A model generated the notes under the pieces. It did not search any database, was not told the DNA's origin, and saw only the letters and a program-made list of their open reading frames with translations. Source: Marvinbryantia formatexigens DSM 14469 (lineage in GTDB: Bacteria > Bacillota > Clostridia > Lachnospirales > Lachnospiraceae). From it: DNA of 64,000 nucleotides. The translations under genes were made by a program, and so were the position numbers. Positions 45,017-52,638 of the stretch are shown one piece after another (within the stretch, counting starts at the first letter, position 1; every line of letters begins with the position of its first letter). The stretch covers positions 4,061,501 to 4,125,500 of the forward strand of contig NZ_CP102268.1 in assembly GCF_025148285.1 (NCBI RefSeq), written 5' to 3'.

Positions 45017-45067
45017 CGGACGCAAAAGGAAGGGCGTCCGGCGCGCAGAAAACGCAAGCGTTTTCTG
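45017..45067 (+). repeat. Two strong hairpins between fhs and fchA
   Basis: CGGACGC/GCGTCCG (45017-45023 with 45034-45040) and CAGAAAACGC/GCGTTTTCTG (45046-45055 with 45058-45067, loop AA). The second resembles the first core hairpin of the acsB-acsD repeats in ending TTTTTCTGA/TTTTCTGA. No T-run follows, so mRNA stability or processing is likelier than termination. Confidence 0.6.
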
Positions 45068-45091
45068 AATAAATTCAGGAGGTAGTTTATA

Positions 45092-45721
45092 ATGGGATTT
45101 TCTACAGTACCATGTAATGAATTTGTGGAGGTACTTGCTTCAAAGGCTCCGGTTCCGGGCGGCGGCGGCGCTTCCGCACTGGTGGGCGCAGTTGGTACGG
45201 CGCTTGGAAATATGGTAGGAAGCCTTACGGTCGGCAAAAAGAAATATGCGGACGTTGAGGCAGAAATGGTGGAATTGAAAGCAAAATGCGACCAGCTTCA
45301 GAAGGATTTTCTCCGTCTGATTGAGCGCGATGCAGAAGTTTTCGAGCCGCTCTCCAAAGCATACGGTATGCCGCGGGAGACGGAGGAAGAGAAAGCGGAA
45401 AAAGCGCGCGTTATGGCAGTCGTATTAAAGGATGCCTGCTCCGTTCCTATGGAAATCATGGAGAAATGCTGCGAGGCGATCGATATCATCGCAGAATTTG
45501 CTGCAAAGGGCTCCACGCTTGCCATCAGCGATGCCGGTGTCGGCGTTGCGTTCTGCAAGGCGGCGCTGAAGGGCGCAAGCCTTAACGTATACATCAATAC
45601 AAAATCAATGGCGGACAAAGAGCTCGCTGCAGAGCTGAATGCAAAATGCGATAAAATGCTGGAGGAATACACCGTAAAGGCGGATGAGATCTTCGACAGC
45701 GTTCTTTCGAGACTTAAATAG
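45092..45721 (+). CDS. fchA: Methenyltetrahydrofolate cyclohydrolase FchA
   Basis: Interconverts 10-formyl- and 5,10-methenyl-tetrahydrofolate. The 209-residue protein belongs to the formiminotransferase-cyclodeaminase family: N-terminal FVEVLASKAPVPGGGGASAL and the helical middle PMEIMEKCCEAI and GSTLAISDAGVGV. folD, whose product also has dehydrogenase and usually cyclohydrolase activity, follows after 12 nt, as in other acetogen clusters. Confidence 0.92.
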   Translation: MGFSTVPCNEFVEVLASKAPVPGGGGASALVGAVGTALGNMVGSLTVGKKKYADVEAEMVELKAKCDQLQKDFLRLIERDAEVFEPLSKAYGMPRETEEEKAEKARVMAVVLKDACSVPMEIMEKCCEAIDIIAEFAAKGSTLAISDAGVGVAFCKAALKGASLNVYINTKSMADKELAAELNAKCDKMLEEYTVKADEIFDSVLSRLK

Positions 45722-45733
45722 GAGGAAAAAACA

Positions 45734-46582
45734 ATGGCAAAACAGTTATTGGGCAAAGAGGTAACGGCTGCATTGAATGAAAGAATCAAAGCGAACGTTG
45801 CCGCATGCCAGGAAAAGGGCGTAAATCCGACGCTGGCAATCATCCGCGTAGGAGAAAATCCGAGCGATATTTCTTACGAGAAGGGTGCGACGAAGCGCTG
45901 CGAGACACTTGGCGTAGCCTGCGAAAAAATCCTCCTTCCGGAGGATGTTGCGCAGGAAGAGCTGCTGGCAGTGATCGACAAAGTAAACAAAGATGACAAG
46001 ATCCACGGCGTTCTTTTGTTCCGTCCGCTGCCGAAGCATCTCGACCAGGCGGTTATCGAAAACGCGCTGGCTGCAGAAAAAGACGTGGACTGCATGACAG
46101 ACCTTTCGATGTCCGGCGTATTCACCGGCAAGAAGATCGGTTTCCCGCCGTGCACACCGCAGGCATGCATGGAGATTCTTGACCATTACGGCATCGACTG
46201 CACCGGCAAAAAGGCAGTTGTTATCGGCAGAAGCCTTGTTGTCGGAAAACCGGCGGCAATGATGCTGGTAAAGAAAAACGCAACCGTAACCATCTGCCAC
46301 ACCAGAACGGTGGATATGCCGTCCGTTGCAAGAGAAGCTGACATCATCATCGTAGCTGCCGGACGCGCAGGCGTTGTCGGCGCTGAGTATGTAAAAGAAG
46401 GTCAGACCATCATCGACGTCGGCATTAACGTAAACGCGGAAGGCAAGCTCTGCGGCGACGTGGATTACGCAGCCGTTGAACCGATCGTAGACGCGATCAC
46501 CCCGGTACCGGGCGGCGTTGGAAGCGTAACCACCTCCGTGCTTGTCGGACATGTGGTAGAAGCGGCAATGAGAACCTTATAA
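45734..46582 (+). CDS. folD: Methylenetetrahydrofolate dehydrogenase/cyclohydrolase FolD
   Basis: Reduces methenyl- to methylene-tetrahydrofolate. The 282 residues show the catalytic region ISYEKGATKRCETLG (the YxxxK motif), GVLLFRPLPKHLD, PCTPQACMEIL and the cofactor motif VVIGRSLVVGKPAAMMLV, with C-terminal PVPGGVGSVTTSVL. NAD or NADP preference cannot be read safely. It is the last gene of the cluster; a strong terminator follows. Confidence 0.96.
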   Translation: MAKQLLGKEVTAALNERIKANVAACQEKGVNPTLAIIRVGENPSDISYEKGATKRCETLGVACEKILLPEDVAQEELLAVIDKVNKDDKIHGVLLFRPLPKHLDQAVIENALAAEKDVDCMTDLSMSGVFTGKKIGFPPCTPQACMEILDHYGIDCTGKKAVVIGRSLVVGKPAAMMLVKKNATVTICHTRTVDMPSVAREADIIIVAAGRAGVVGAEYVKEGQTIIDVGINVNAEGKLCGDVDYAAVEPIVDAITPVPGGVGSVTTSVLVGHVVEAAMRTL

Positions 46583-46605
46583 AAAATCAGAGCAATGATA
46601 AAATG

Positions 46606-46632
46606 GCGCAGCCTGCGGGCTGCGCTTTTTTT
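46606..46632 (+). terminator. Intrinsic terminator of the Wood-Ljungdahl operon
   Basis: GCGCAGCC (46606-46613) and GGCTGCGC (46618-46625) with loop TGCG, followed by seven T's. It isolates the next operon, which has its own promoter and riboswitch. Confidence 0.9.
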
Positions 46633-46656
46633 GTCAAAAAAATAACAATAATAGTA

Positions 46657-46685
46657 TTGACAAAAAAATAACGATGTGGTATTCT
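46657..46685 (+). promoter_or_regulatory. Sigma-A promoter of the riboswitch-controlled operon
   Basis: Perfect TTGACA (46657-46662), 17-nt spacer, TATTCT (46680-46685). The riboswitch P1 stem begins 25 nt downstream. Confidence 0.85.
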
Positions 46686-46709
46686 CTGTATGTGCAAAAG
46701 AATAGCGAG

Positions 46710-46882
46710 GTATCAGGTGAAGAGGTCTTGCAAGGCAAGGCTCTGGAAAGAGGGAATCAGGTGAAAATCCTGAGCGAACTGGTCACTGTATTCAGGGAGT
46801 GAACTTCAGTAACCATTGCATCCCAGATATGTGAGAAGGTGAAGGGAACGGCGAACTGTAAGTCAGGAAACCTGCCTGATAC
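46710..46882 (+). ncRNA. Cobalamin riboswitch aptamer
   Basis: P1 is closed by GTATCAGG (46710-46717) with CCTGATAC (46875-46882). The core GGGAATCAGGTGAAAATCC (46752-46770) followed by CACTGTA (46784-46790) matches the conserved AdoCbl riboswitch core. The B12 box AGTCAGGAAACCTGCC (46861-46876) is intact just before the P1 3' strand. The usual CCCGC before CACTGT is changed (CTGGT), so a divergent subtype is possible. The gene behind is malate dehydrogenase, not a cobalamin gene. Confidence 0.9.
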
Positions 46883-46885
46883 ACA

Positions 46886-46985
46886 GGATGTGCTCCAGAC
46901 ACAGCACAGGCATCCGACGGTCATAGGGTAGAAGAGCCCTATGGTTTATTTGGTGTGTCTGCTTATGGGAACAGACGCATTTTTT
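46886..46985 (+). terminator. Riboswitch expression platform: antiterminator and intrinsic terminator
   Basis: The terminator is TGTGTCTG/CAGACGCA (46954-46961 with 46972-46979) followed by TTTTTT (46980-46985). CAGACACA (46896-46903) is an exact 8-nt complement of the terminator 5' arm, so it can act as antiterminator. That segment is otherwise presented in the loop of the hairpin GGATGTGCT...AGCAC/CATCC (46886-46915). A third hairpin CATAGGG/CCCTATG (46922-46943) lies between the arms and would bring them together. Confidence 0.82.
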
Positions 46986-47025
46986 GTACCAAAATCCTCT
47001 ATCTAAGAAAGGAGAACACACATTT

Positions 47026-47973
47026 ATGAGCAGCAAAATTACGATTATCGGAGCAGGAAGCGTAGGATCAACGATTGCCTACACACTTTCCCAGAGAGAC
47101 ATCGCATCACAGATTGTACTGATTGATATCAACAAGGAAAAGGTTGATGGCGAGGTCATGGACATTGAGCAGGGAACCTGCTTCCGCGATCCGGTATCCA
47201 TTATCGGCGGCGAATACGAAGATGCCAGAGAATCCGATATTGTAATCATTACCTCCGGTGTAGCAAGAAAGCCGGGGCAGTCCAGAATCGAACTCACTCA
47301 GACAAATGTAAACATCTTAAAACAGATTACGCCGGAAATTGTAAAGGCAGCGCCGAACGCACTTTACATCATTGTAAGCAATCCGGTAGACATCATGACT
47401 TACGTGTTTACGAAAATTTCCGGACTGCCGGAGAACCAGATTATCGGTTCCGGTACGCTTCTGGATACGGCACGCCTGCGCTGCGGTCTTTCCGAGCATT
47501 TCGGCGTGGCACAGAAAAATATCCATGCCTACGTATTCGGTGAGCACGGTGATTCCTCCTTTATTCCGTGGACGGGCGCATATATTTCCGGCGCGCACAT
47601 TGATGAGTATTATCAGACAATGAAATCCCTCGGAGCTGACATAGAGGAGCTGGACCGCGAAGCCATGACTGAATATGTGCACAAATCGGGCGGAAAGATT
47701 ATTGCGAACAAGGGAGCGACCTTCTATGCAATTTCCGCTGCAGTCTGCAAGCTCTGCGATACTCTGGTAGCGTCCTCTGATTCGATTGCAACCGTATCTT
47801 CTATGATGCACGGCGAGTACGGCATCGACGATGTATGTTTAAGCACACTTACGCTGGTGGGACCGAACGGTATCCGCGGCAAGGTTCCGATGCGGATGAG
47901 CAAAGAAGAAATCGAAAAGCTGCGTGCAAGCGCAAAGGTGCTGAAAGACGTTATTGCACAGATTGAACTGTAA
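47026..47973 (+). CDS. mdh: Malate dehydrogenase (LDH/MDH superfamily)
   Basis: A 315-residue NAD-dependent 2-hydroxyacid dehydrogenase. Rossmann motif IIGAGSVGSTIAY, D34 typical for NAD, catalytic HGD in VFGEHGDSSF, and substrate arginine in LLDTARLRCG. The specificity loop is ARKPGQSR: Arg81 stands where lactate dehydrogenases have Gln102, as in malate dehydrogenases. The overall sequence is LDH-like, so automatic annotation may call it L-lactate dehydrogenase. ATG 47026 follows AAAGGAG; the ATG at 46984 lies in the terminator T-run. The fumarase and fumarate reductase genes downstream support malate. First gene behind the cobalamin riboswitch. Confidence 0.82.
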   Translation: MSSKITIIGAGSVGSTIAYTLSQRDIASQIVLIDINKEKVDGEVMDIEQGTCFRDPVSIIGGEYEDARESDIVIITSGVARKPGQSRIELTQTNVNILKQITPEIVKAAPNALYIIVSNPVDIMTYVFTKISGLPENQIIGSGTLLDTARLRCGLSEHFGVAQKNIHAYVFGEHGDSSFIPWTGAYISGAHIDEYYQTMKSLGADIEELDREAMTEYVHKSGGKIIANKGATFYAISAAVCKLCDTLVASSDSIATVSSMMHGEYGIDDVCLSTLTLVGPNGIRGKVPMRMSKEEIEKLRASAKVLKDVIAQIEL

Positions 47974-48033
47974 ACGCTGCCGGGAGGCGGCAGTTTACAT
48001 GCGGCAGAACATCCCGTCGGGACTGCTGCATGG
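47971..48033 (+). other. Two hairpins between mdh and hdrB
   Basis: CTGCC/GGCAG (47977-47981 with 47989-47993), starting at the mdh stop codon, and a longer imperfect stem ATGCGGCAG/CTGCTGCAT (47999-48033) with an inner CCCGTCGGG. No T-run follows. They may stabilise the mdh message or tune hdr expression. Confidence 0.5.
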
Positions 48034-48051
48034 AAAAAGGTAGGAGGAACT

Positions 48052-48846
48052 ATGAAATACAGTTATTATCCGGGATGTACCCTGCGGACGAAGGCGAAAG
48101 ACCTGGATGCCTATGCAAGAGCTTCGGCGCGTGCGCTCGGCTTTGAGCTGGAGGAGATTGAAAACTGGCAGTGCTGCGGCGGCGTTTATCCGCTGGGAAG
48201 CGATGAGATTGCCACGAAGCTTTCTTCTGTACGCGCGTTGAACGAGGCAAAGGAAAAGGGCCAGGAGCTTGTTACGCTCTGTTCCGCCTGTCATCATGTC
48301 ATCAAGCGCGTGAACGACGACATGAAGCATGTGGAGGACATCCGCACAAGGGCAAACAATTATATGCAGCTTGAGACTCCCTACGCCGGGGAGACGACGG
48401 TGCTGCATTATCTGGAGGTTTTAAGAGACCGCGTAGGGTTTGATGAACTGAAGAAAAAAGTGGTAAATCCGCTTACGGGCAGAAAAATCGGCGCCTATTA
48501 TGGCTGTCTGCTTCTGCGTCCGGGCAGCGTGATGGCGTTTGACAATCCGGAAAATCCCACGATTATCGAGGATTTCATCCATGCCATCGGAGCAGAGCCT
48601 GTTATTTACCCGTACCGCAACGAATGCTGCGGCGGCTACATTTCCCTGAAGGAAAAAGAGCTTTCAAAGAACATGTGCGACACGATTATGGAGAGTGCGT
48701 CCGGCTTCGGCGCAGAAATGCTGATCACTGCCTGTCCCCTGTGCCTGTACAATCTGAACAAGAGCACGAACGGAAAGCTTCCGGTATACTATTTTACAGA
48801 GCTTCTCGCAGAGGCGCTCGGTGTCAAAGAGGAGGTGGCGAAGTGA
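48052..48846 (+). CDS. hdrB: Heterodisulfide-reductase-like subunit HdrB
   Basis: A 264-residue HdrB with both noncubane [4Fe-4S] binding motifs: Cys9, Cys41-Cys42, Cys77, Cys80 and Cys152, Cys192-Cys193, Cys228, Cys231 (CCG signatures NWQCCGG and NECCGG). In methanogens HdrB reduces the CoM-CoB disulfide; acetogens lack those thiols, so here the acceptor must be different. In this operon fumarate via FrdAB, or a dithiol, are candidates. hdrC starts in the stop codon (GTGA). Confidence 0.93.
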   Translation: MKYSYYPGCTLRTKAKDLDAYARASARALGFELEEIENWQCCGGVYPLGSDEIATKLSSVRALNEAKEKGQELVTLCSACHHVIKRVNDDMKHVEDIRTRANNYMQLETPYAGETTVLHYLEVLRDRVGFDELKKKVVNPLTGRKIGAYYGCLLLRPGSVMAFDNPENPTIIEDFIHAIGAEPVIYPYRNECCGGYISLKEKELSKNMCDTIMESASGFGAEMLITACPLCLYNLNKSTNGKLPVYYFTELLAEALGVKEEVAK

Positions 48847-49235
48847 ACAAGACCGCAAAAAAGCAGGCGGAGCTGATTCAGGAAATCAGCGGCGTCAATC
48901 CTTTAAAATGTATGAAATGCGGAAAATGTTCCGCAACCTGCCCCTCATATGATGAAATGGACATCAAACCGCACCAGTTTGTATCTTATGTGCAGCACGA
49001 AAACATTGAGGCGCTGGTACAGTCAAAGACACTCTGGAAATGTCTTTCCTGCTTTGCCTGTGTGGAGCGCTGTCCGCGGGATGTAAAGCCCGGCAAGCTG
49101 ATTGACGCGGCAAGACAGATTGTCGTGCGTGAGCGCGGAGCAGATTATCTGCAGCCGGATGAAATTCCGGAGCTTCTTGATGAGGAGCTTCCGCAGCAGC
49201 TTTTAGTCAGTGCATTCAGAAGATACAGGAGGTGA
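48843..49235 (+). CDS. hdrC: Heterodisulfide-reductase-like subunit HdrC
   Basis: A 130-residue protein with two [4Fe-4S] motifs: Cys23, 26, 29, 33 (CMKCGKCSATC) and Cys67, 70, 73, 77 (CLSCFACVERC). It links HdrA and HdrB. I chose GTG 48843, overlapping the hdrB stop, with GAGGTGG upstream; a longer frame from 48624 reads through hdrB and is not real. It ends 6 nt before hdrA. Confidence 0.92.
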   Translation: MNKTAKKQAELIQEISGVNPLKCMKCGKCSATCPSYDEMDIKPHQFVSYVQHENIEALVQSKTLWKCLSCFACVERCPRDVKPGKLIDAARQIVVRERGADYLQPDEIPELLDEELPQQLLVSAFRRYRR

Positions 49236-49241
49236 GCACAG

Positions 49242-51230
49242 ATGCAGAGAATAGGAGTGTTTGTCTGTCATTGCGGAAGCAACATCGCCGCAACGGTGGA
49301 CGTAAAGAAAGTAGTAGAAATGGCTCTGCAGGAACCGGGCGTGGTTCATGCGGAGGATTATCAGTATATGTGCTCGGAGGCAGGTCAGGCGAAGATTGCT
49401 GCAGCAATCAAAGAGAAGAATCTGACAGGCATCGTCGTATGTTCCTGCTCGCCGCGTATGCACGAGACGACCTTCCGCAAGGCGGCGGAGCGCGCCGGCC
49501 TGAACCCGTATATGGTGGAGATCGCCAACATCCGTGAGCACTGCTCCTGGATACATAAAGATATCGAAGAAGCTACCAAAAAGGCGGTCATCCTTGCGCG
49601 GGCAGCCATCGCAAAAGTAAATCTGGATGCCCCCTTAAAGCCTGGCGAGAGCCGGGTTACAAAGCGTGCCCTGGTAATCGGCGGCGGAATCGCCGGCATC
49701 CAGACAGCGCTGGATATCGCTGACGCGGGCTACGAGGTGGATATCGTGGAAAAAACGCCGAGTATCGGCGGCAGAATGTCGCAGCTCGACAAGACCTTCC
49801 CGACCCTGGACTGCTCGGCATGTATCCTCACCCCGAAGATGGTGGAGGCGGCAGCCCACGAGAAAATCAGAATCTATACATACAGTGAAGTGGAAAAGGT
49901 GAGCGGCTTCGTTGGCGACTTCACGGTCGATATCCGCAAGAAGGCGCGCAGCGTGGACATGGACAAATGTACCGGCTGCGGCGTGTGCCAGGAGAAATGC
50001 CCGTCCCGCAAGACGCCCAGCGAATTCAACCGTGGGCTGAACACCAGAAGCGCCATCTATACGCCGTTTGCACAGGCGATTCCGAATGTACCGGTGATCG
50101 ACCGCGAGCACTGCATCAAGTTTAAGACCGGCAAATGCGGCGTGTGCGCGAAGGTCTGCCAGGCAGGCGCCATCGACTATGACCAGAAGGACGAGATTAT
50201 CACAGAGAAATACGGTGCAATCGTGGTTGCAACCGGTTTTGATACCATTAAGCTGGACAATTACGACGAGTACGCCTACAGCCAGAGCAAGGATGTCATC
50301 ACCTCCCTGGAGCTGGAGCGTATCATGAATGCCGCCGGACCGACAAAAGGTCATCTGGAGCGCCTCTCCGACGGAAAAGCGCCGAAGGAAATGGTATTCA
50401 TCCAGTGCGTCGGCAGCCGCTGCTCAGACAGCAGAGGAAAGAGCTACTGCTCGAAAATCTGCTGCATGTACACGGCGAAGCACGCCATGCTCATCCGCGA
50501 CAAATATCCGGATGTGAATGTGACGGTGTTCTATATTGATGTGCGTACGCCGGGCAAAAACTTCGATGAATTCTACCGCCGTGCGGTGGAGCAGTACGGC
50601 GTCAATTATATCAAGGGCCAGGTTGGCAAAGTAGCGCCGCAGCCAAACGGCAGACTGCTTGTGCAGGCGTCTGATCTGCTGGATAACCGGCAGATTAAGA
50701 TGGAAGCCGATATGGTCGTTCTGGCGACCGCCATCGAGCCGAACCCGGATGTCCGCAAGATTGCGACCATGCTGACAGCAAGCATCGATACTAACAACTT
50801 CCTCACGGAAGCGCACGCAAAGCTGCGTCCGGTGGAATCTCCGACAGCCGGTATTTTCCTGTCCGGCGTCTGCCAGGGACCCAAAGATATTCCGGAAACA
50901 GTTGCGCAGGCGGGCGCGGCGGCTGTAAAGGCAATCGGTCTGCTTGCAAAGGATAAGCTGCTGACGAACCCGTGTACGGCGCAGTCCGATATCCTGCTCT
51001 GCAACGGCTGCTCATCCTGTGCGAATGTCTGCCCGTACGGAGCAATCACCTATGAAGACAGGGAAGTAAACGACCACGGCATCCGTGAGACGCGCCGCAT
51101 CGCAGTCGTAAACAGCGCGCTGTGTCAGGGCTGCGGAGCATGTACCGTTGCCTGCCCGTCCGGAGCGATGGATCTGCAGGGCTTCTCGAACAGACAGATT
51201 ATAGCGGAGGTGGATGCAATATGTCGATAG
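49242..51230 (+). CDS. hdrA: Heterodisulfide-reductase-like flavoprotein HdrA
   Basis: The 662-residue flavin subunit where electron bifurcation takes place in characterised Hdr complexes. In order: N-terminal domain with FVCHCGSNI and CSCSPRMHETTFRKA, FAD Rossmann motif VIGGGIAGIQTALDIADAG (~residue 145), ferredoxin inserts (CTGCGVCQEKCPS; CGVCAKVCQAGAI), and two C-terminal [4Fe-4S] motifs (CNGCSSCANVCPYGAI; CQGCGACTVACPSGAM). Length is typical. It overlaps flxD by 10 nt. Confidence 0.95.
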   Translation: MQRIGVFVCHCGSNIAATVDVKKVVEMALQEPGVVHAEDYQYMCSEAGQAKIAAAIKEKNLTGIVVCSCSPRMHETTFRKAAERAGLNPYMVEIANIREHCSWIHKDIEEATKKAVILARAAIAKVNLDAPLKPGESRVTKRALVIGGGIAGIQTALDIADAGYEVDIVEKTPSIGGRMSQLDKTFPTLDCSACILTPKMVEAAAHEKIRIYTYSEVEKVSGFVGDFTVDIRKKARSVDMDKCTGCGVCQEKCPSRKTPSEFNRGLNTRSAIYTPFAQAIPNVPVIDREHCIKFKTGKCGVCAKVCQAGAIDYDQKDEIITEKYGAIVVATGFDTIKLDNYDEYAYSQSKDVITSLELERIMNAAGPTKGHLERLSDGKAPKEMVFIQCVGSRCSDSRGKSYCSKICCMYTAKHAMLIRDKYPDVNVTVFYIDVRTPGKNFDEFYRRAVEQYGVNYIKGQVGKVAPQPNGRLLVQASDLLDNRQIKMEADMVVLATAIEPNPDVRKIATMLTASIDTNNFLTEAHAKLRPVESPTAGIFLSGVCQGPKDIPETVAQAGAAAVKAIGLLAKDKLLTNPCTAQSDILLCNGCSSCANVCPYGAITYEDREVNDHGIRETRRIAVVNSALCQGCGACTVACPSGAMDLQGFSNRQIIAEVDAICR

Positions 51231-51664
51231 AAAAGAATGAAGAATTTAAACCGAAAATTGTCGCTTTCTGCTGTAACTGGTGCAGCTACGCGGGCGCAGA
51301 CCTGGCTGGAAGCAGCCGTCTGACCTACCCGGCGGACGTCAAGATCATCCGCGTGCCCTGTTCCTGCCGTGTCAACCCGATGTTCATCCTGAGAGCATTT
51401 GAGAAGGGCGCGGACGGCGTGATCCTGTGCGGCTGTCATCCGGGCGACTGCCACTACAGCACCGGAAACTATTATGCGCGCAGACGTATGACGCTGCTGT
51501 TCTCCATGCTGGACTTCATCGGCGTGGAAAACGGACGCACCCGCGTGGAATGGGTTTCCGCCGCGGAGGGCGCGAAATTCTCCGCAACCATGAACGAGTT
51601 TGTGGAGAAGATCTACTCGCTCGGAAAGAACGTAAGATTGGAGGATTTAAGATGCAGGAATTAA
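51221..51664 (+). CDS. flxD: FlxD/MvhD-type iron-sulfur subunit
   Basis: A 147-residue MvhD-family [2Fe-2S] protein that passes electrons from the donor module to HdrA. Cysteine clusters are FCCNWCSYAGADLAG, VPCSCRVNP and CGCHPGDCHYSTGNYYARRR. ATG 51221 lies behind CGGAGGTGG inside the end of hdrA; a frame from 51122 is longer but lacks support. It overlaps flxC by 13 nt. In Moorella an MvhD sits with hdrABC and metVF; here it sits with flx genes instead. Confidence 0.92.
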   Translation: MSIEKNEEFKPKIVAFCCNWCSYAGADLAGSSRLTYPADVKIIRVPCSCRVNPMFILRAFEKGADGVILCGCHPGDCHYSTGNYYARRRMTLLFSMLDFIGVENGRTRVEWVSAAEGAKFSATMNEFVEKIYSLGKNVRLEDLRCRN

Positions 51665-52638
51665 TTAACCGTGCAAAAGAGCTGCTGGCAGACGGAACGG
51701 TTGCGCGCGTCCTTGGCTGGAGAGCCGGCGACCTGCCTTATAATCCGGAACCGGCTTACTTTGAAAACGCGGAAGAACTGCAGGATTTCGTGTACAACGG
51801 ATTCTGCGGGGCGAATTTAAGCAAATATATGATAGAAGCCTCCAAACTGGAGGGAAAGACCCTGGTCTGCCTGAAGCCGTGCGACACCTACAGCTTTAAC
51901 CAGCTCTTAAAGGAGCACCGCGTGGACCGCGAAAAAGCGTACATCATCGGCGTGGGCTGCAAGGGCAAGCTGGATATTGAAAAAATCAGAAAACAGGGCA
52001 TTAAGGGCATTGAGCGCATCGACGGGGCGGAAATTGAGGACGCCTGCGATACGCTGACGATCCAGACTATTTACGGAGAAAAGAGCTGCGCCTATAAGGA
52101 TGCCATGCTGGAGCGCTGCCATGTCTGCAAGGGCAAGGAGCACCAGATTTACGACGAGCTGATCGGGGATTCTGCGGACACCACGGACGCGGACCGCTTT
52201 GAGGAGGTGCGCCGCATCGAGGCGATGAGCCCGCAGGAGAAGTTTGCTTTCTTCCAGAAGGAACTGAGCAAATGTATCCGCTGCAACGCCTGCCGCAACG
52301 TATGTCCGGCGTGCAGCTGCCGCAAATGTGTATTTGACAGCACAAAATTTGACAGCTCCCAGAAGGCGAACGCCGATTCCTTTGAGGAGAAAATGTTCCA
52401 TATTATCCGTGCCTTCCATGTTGCCGGAAGATGTACGGACTGCGGAGAGTGCAGCCGCGTATGTCCGCAGGGAATTCCTCTGCACCTGTTTAACCGGAAG
52501 TTTATCAAGGATATCAACGAGCTTTACGGAGAATACCAGGCGGGCGAAGATATCACGGCGGATACGCCGCTGACGCACTTTACCTTTGACGACGCCGAGC
52601 CGGGAATCGTTGCAGAGAGGGGGAAGGAGCATGTATAA
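51652..52638 (+). CDS. flxC: FlxC-type 4Fe-4S protein
   Basis: A 328-residue protein with an N-terminal region like F420-hydrogenase beta subunits (LVCLKPCDTYSFNQLL; IIGVGCKGKLD) and C-terminal [4Fe-4S] motifs (CIRCNACRNVCPACSCRKC; CTDCGECSRVCPQGIP). It corresponds to FlxC of the FlxABCD-HdrABC complexes described in Desulfovibrio. The ATG follows TTGGAGGA; a frame from 51427 overlaps flxD fully and is rejected. It overlaps flxB by 8 nt. Confidence 0.82.
   Translation: MQELINRAKELLADGTVARVLGWRAGDLPYNPEPAYFENAEELQDFVYNGFCGANLSKYMIEASKLEGKTLVCLKPCDTYSFNQLLKEHRVDREKAYIIGVGCKGKLDIEKIRKQGIKGIERIDGAEIEDACDTLTIQTIYGEKSCAYKDAMLERCHVCKGKEHQIYDELIGDSADTTDADRFEEVRRIEAMSPQEKFAFFQKELSKCIRCNACRNVCPACSCRKCVFDSTKFDSSQKANADSFEEKMFHIIRAFHVAGRCTDCGECSRVCPQGIPLHLFNRKFIKDINELYGEYQAGEDITADTPLTHFTFDDAEPGIVAERGKEHV

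Noticed and set aside
47026-47973. L-lactate dehydrogenase as the function of the first gene behind the riboswitch
   Set aside because: Arg replaces the LDH-specific Gln in the specificity loop, and the operon encodes fumarase and fumarate reductase. Kept only as a lesser alternative.
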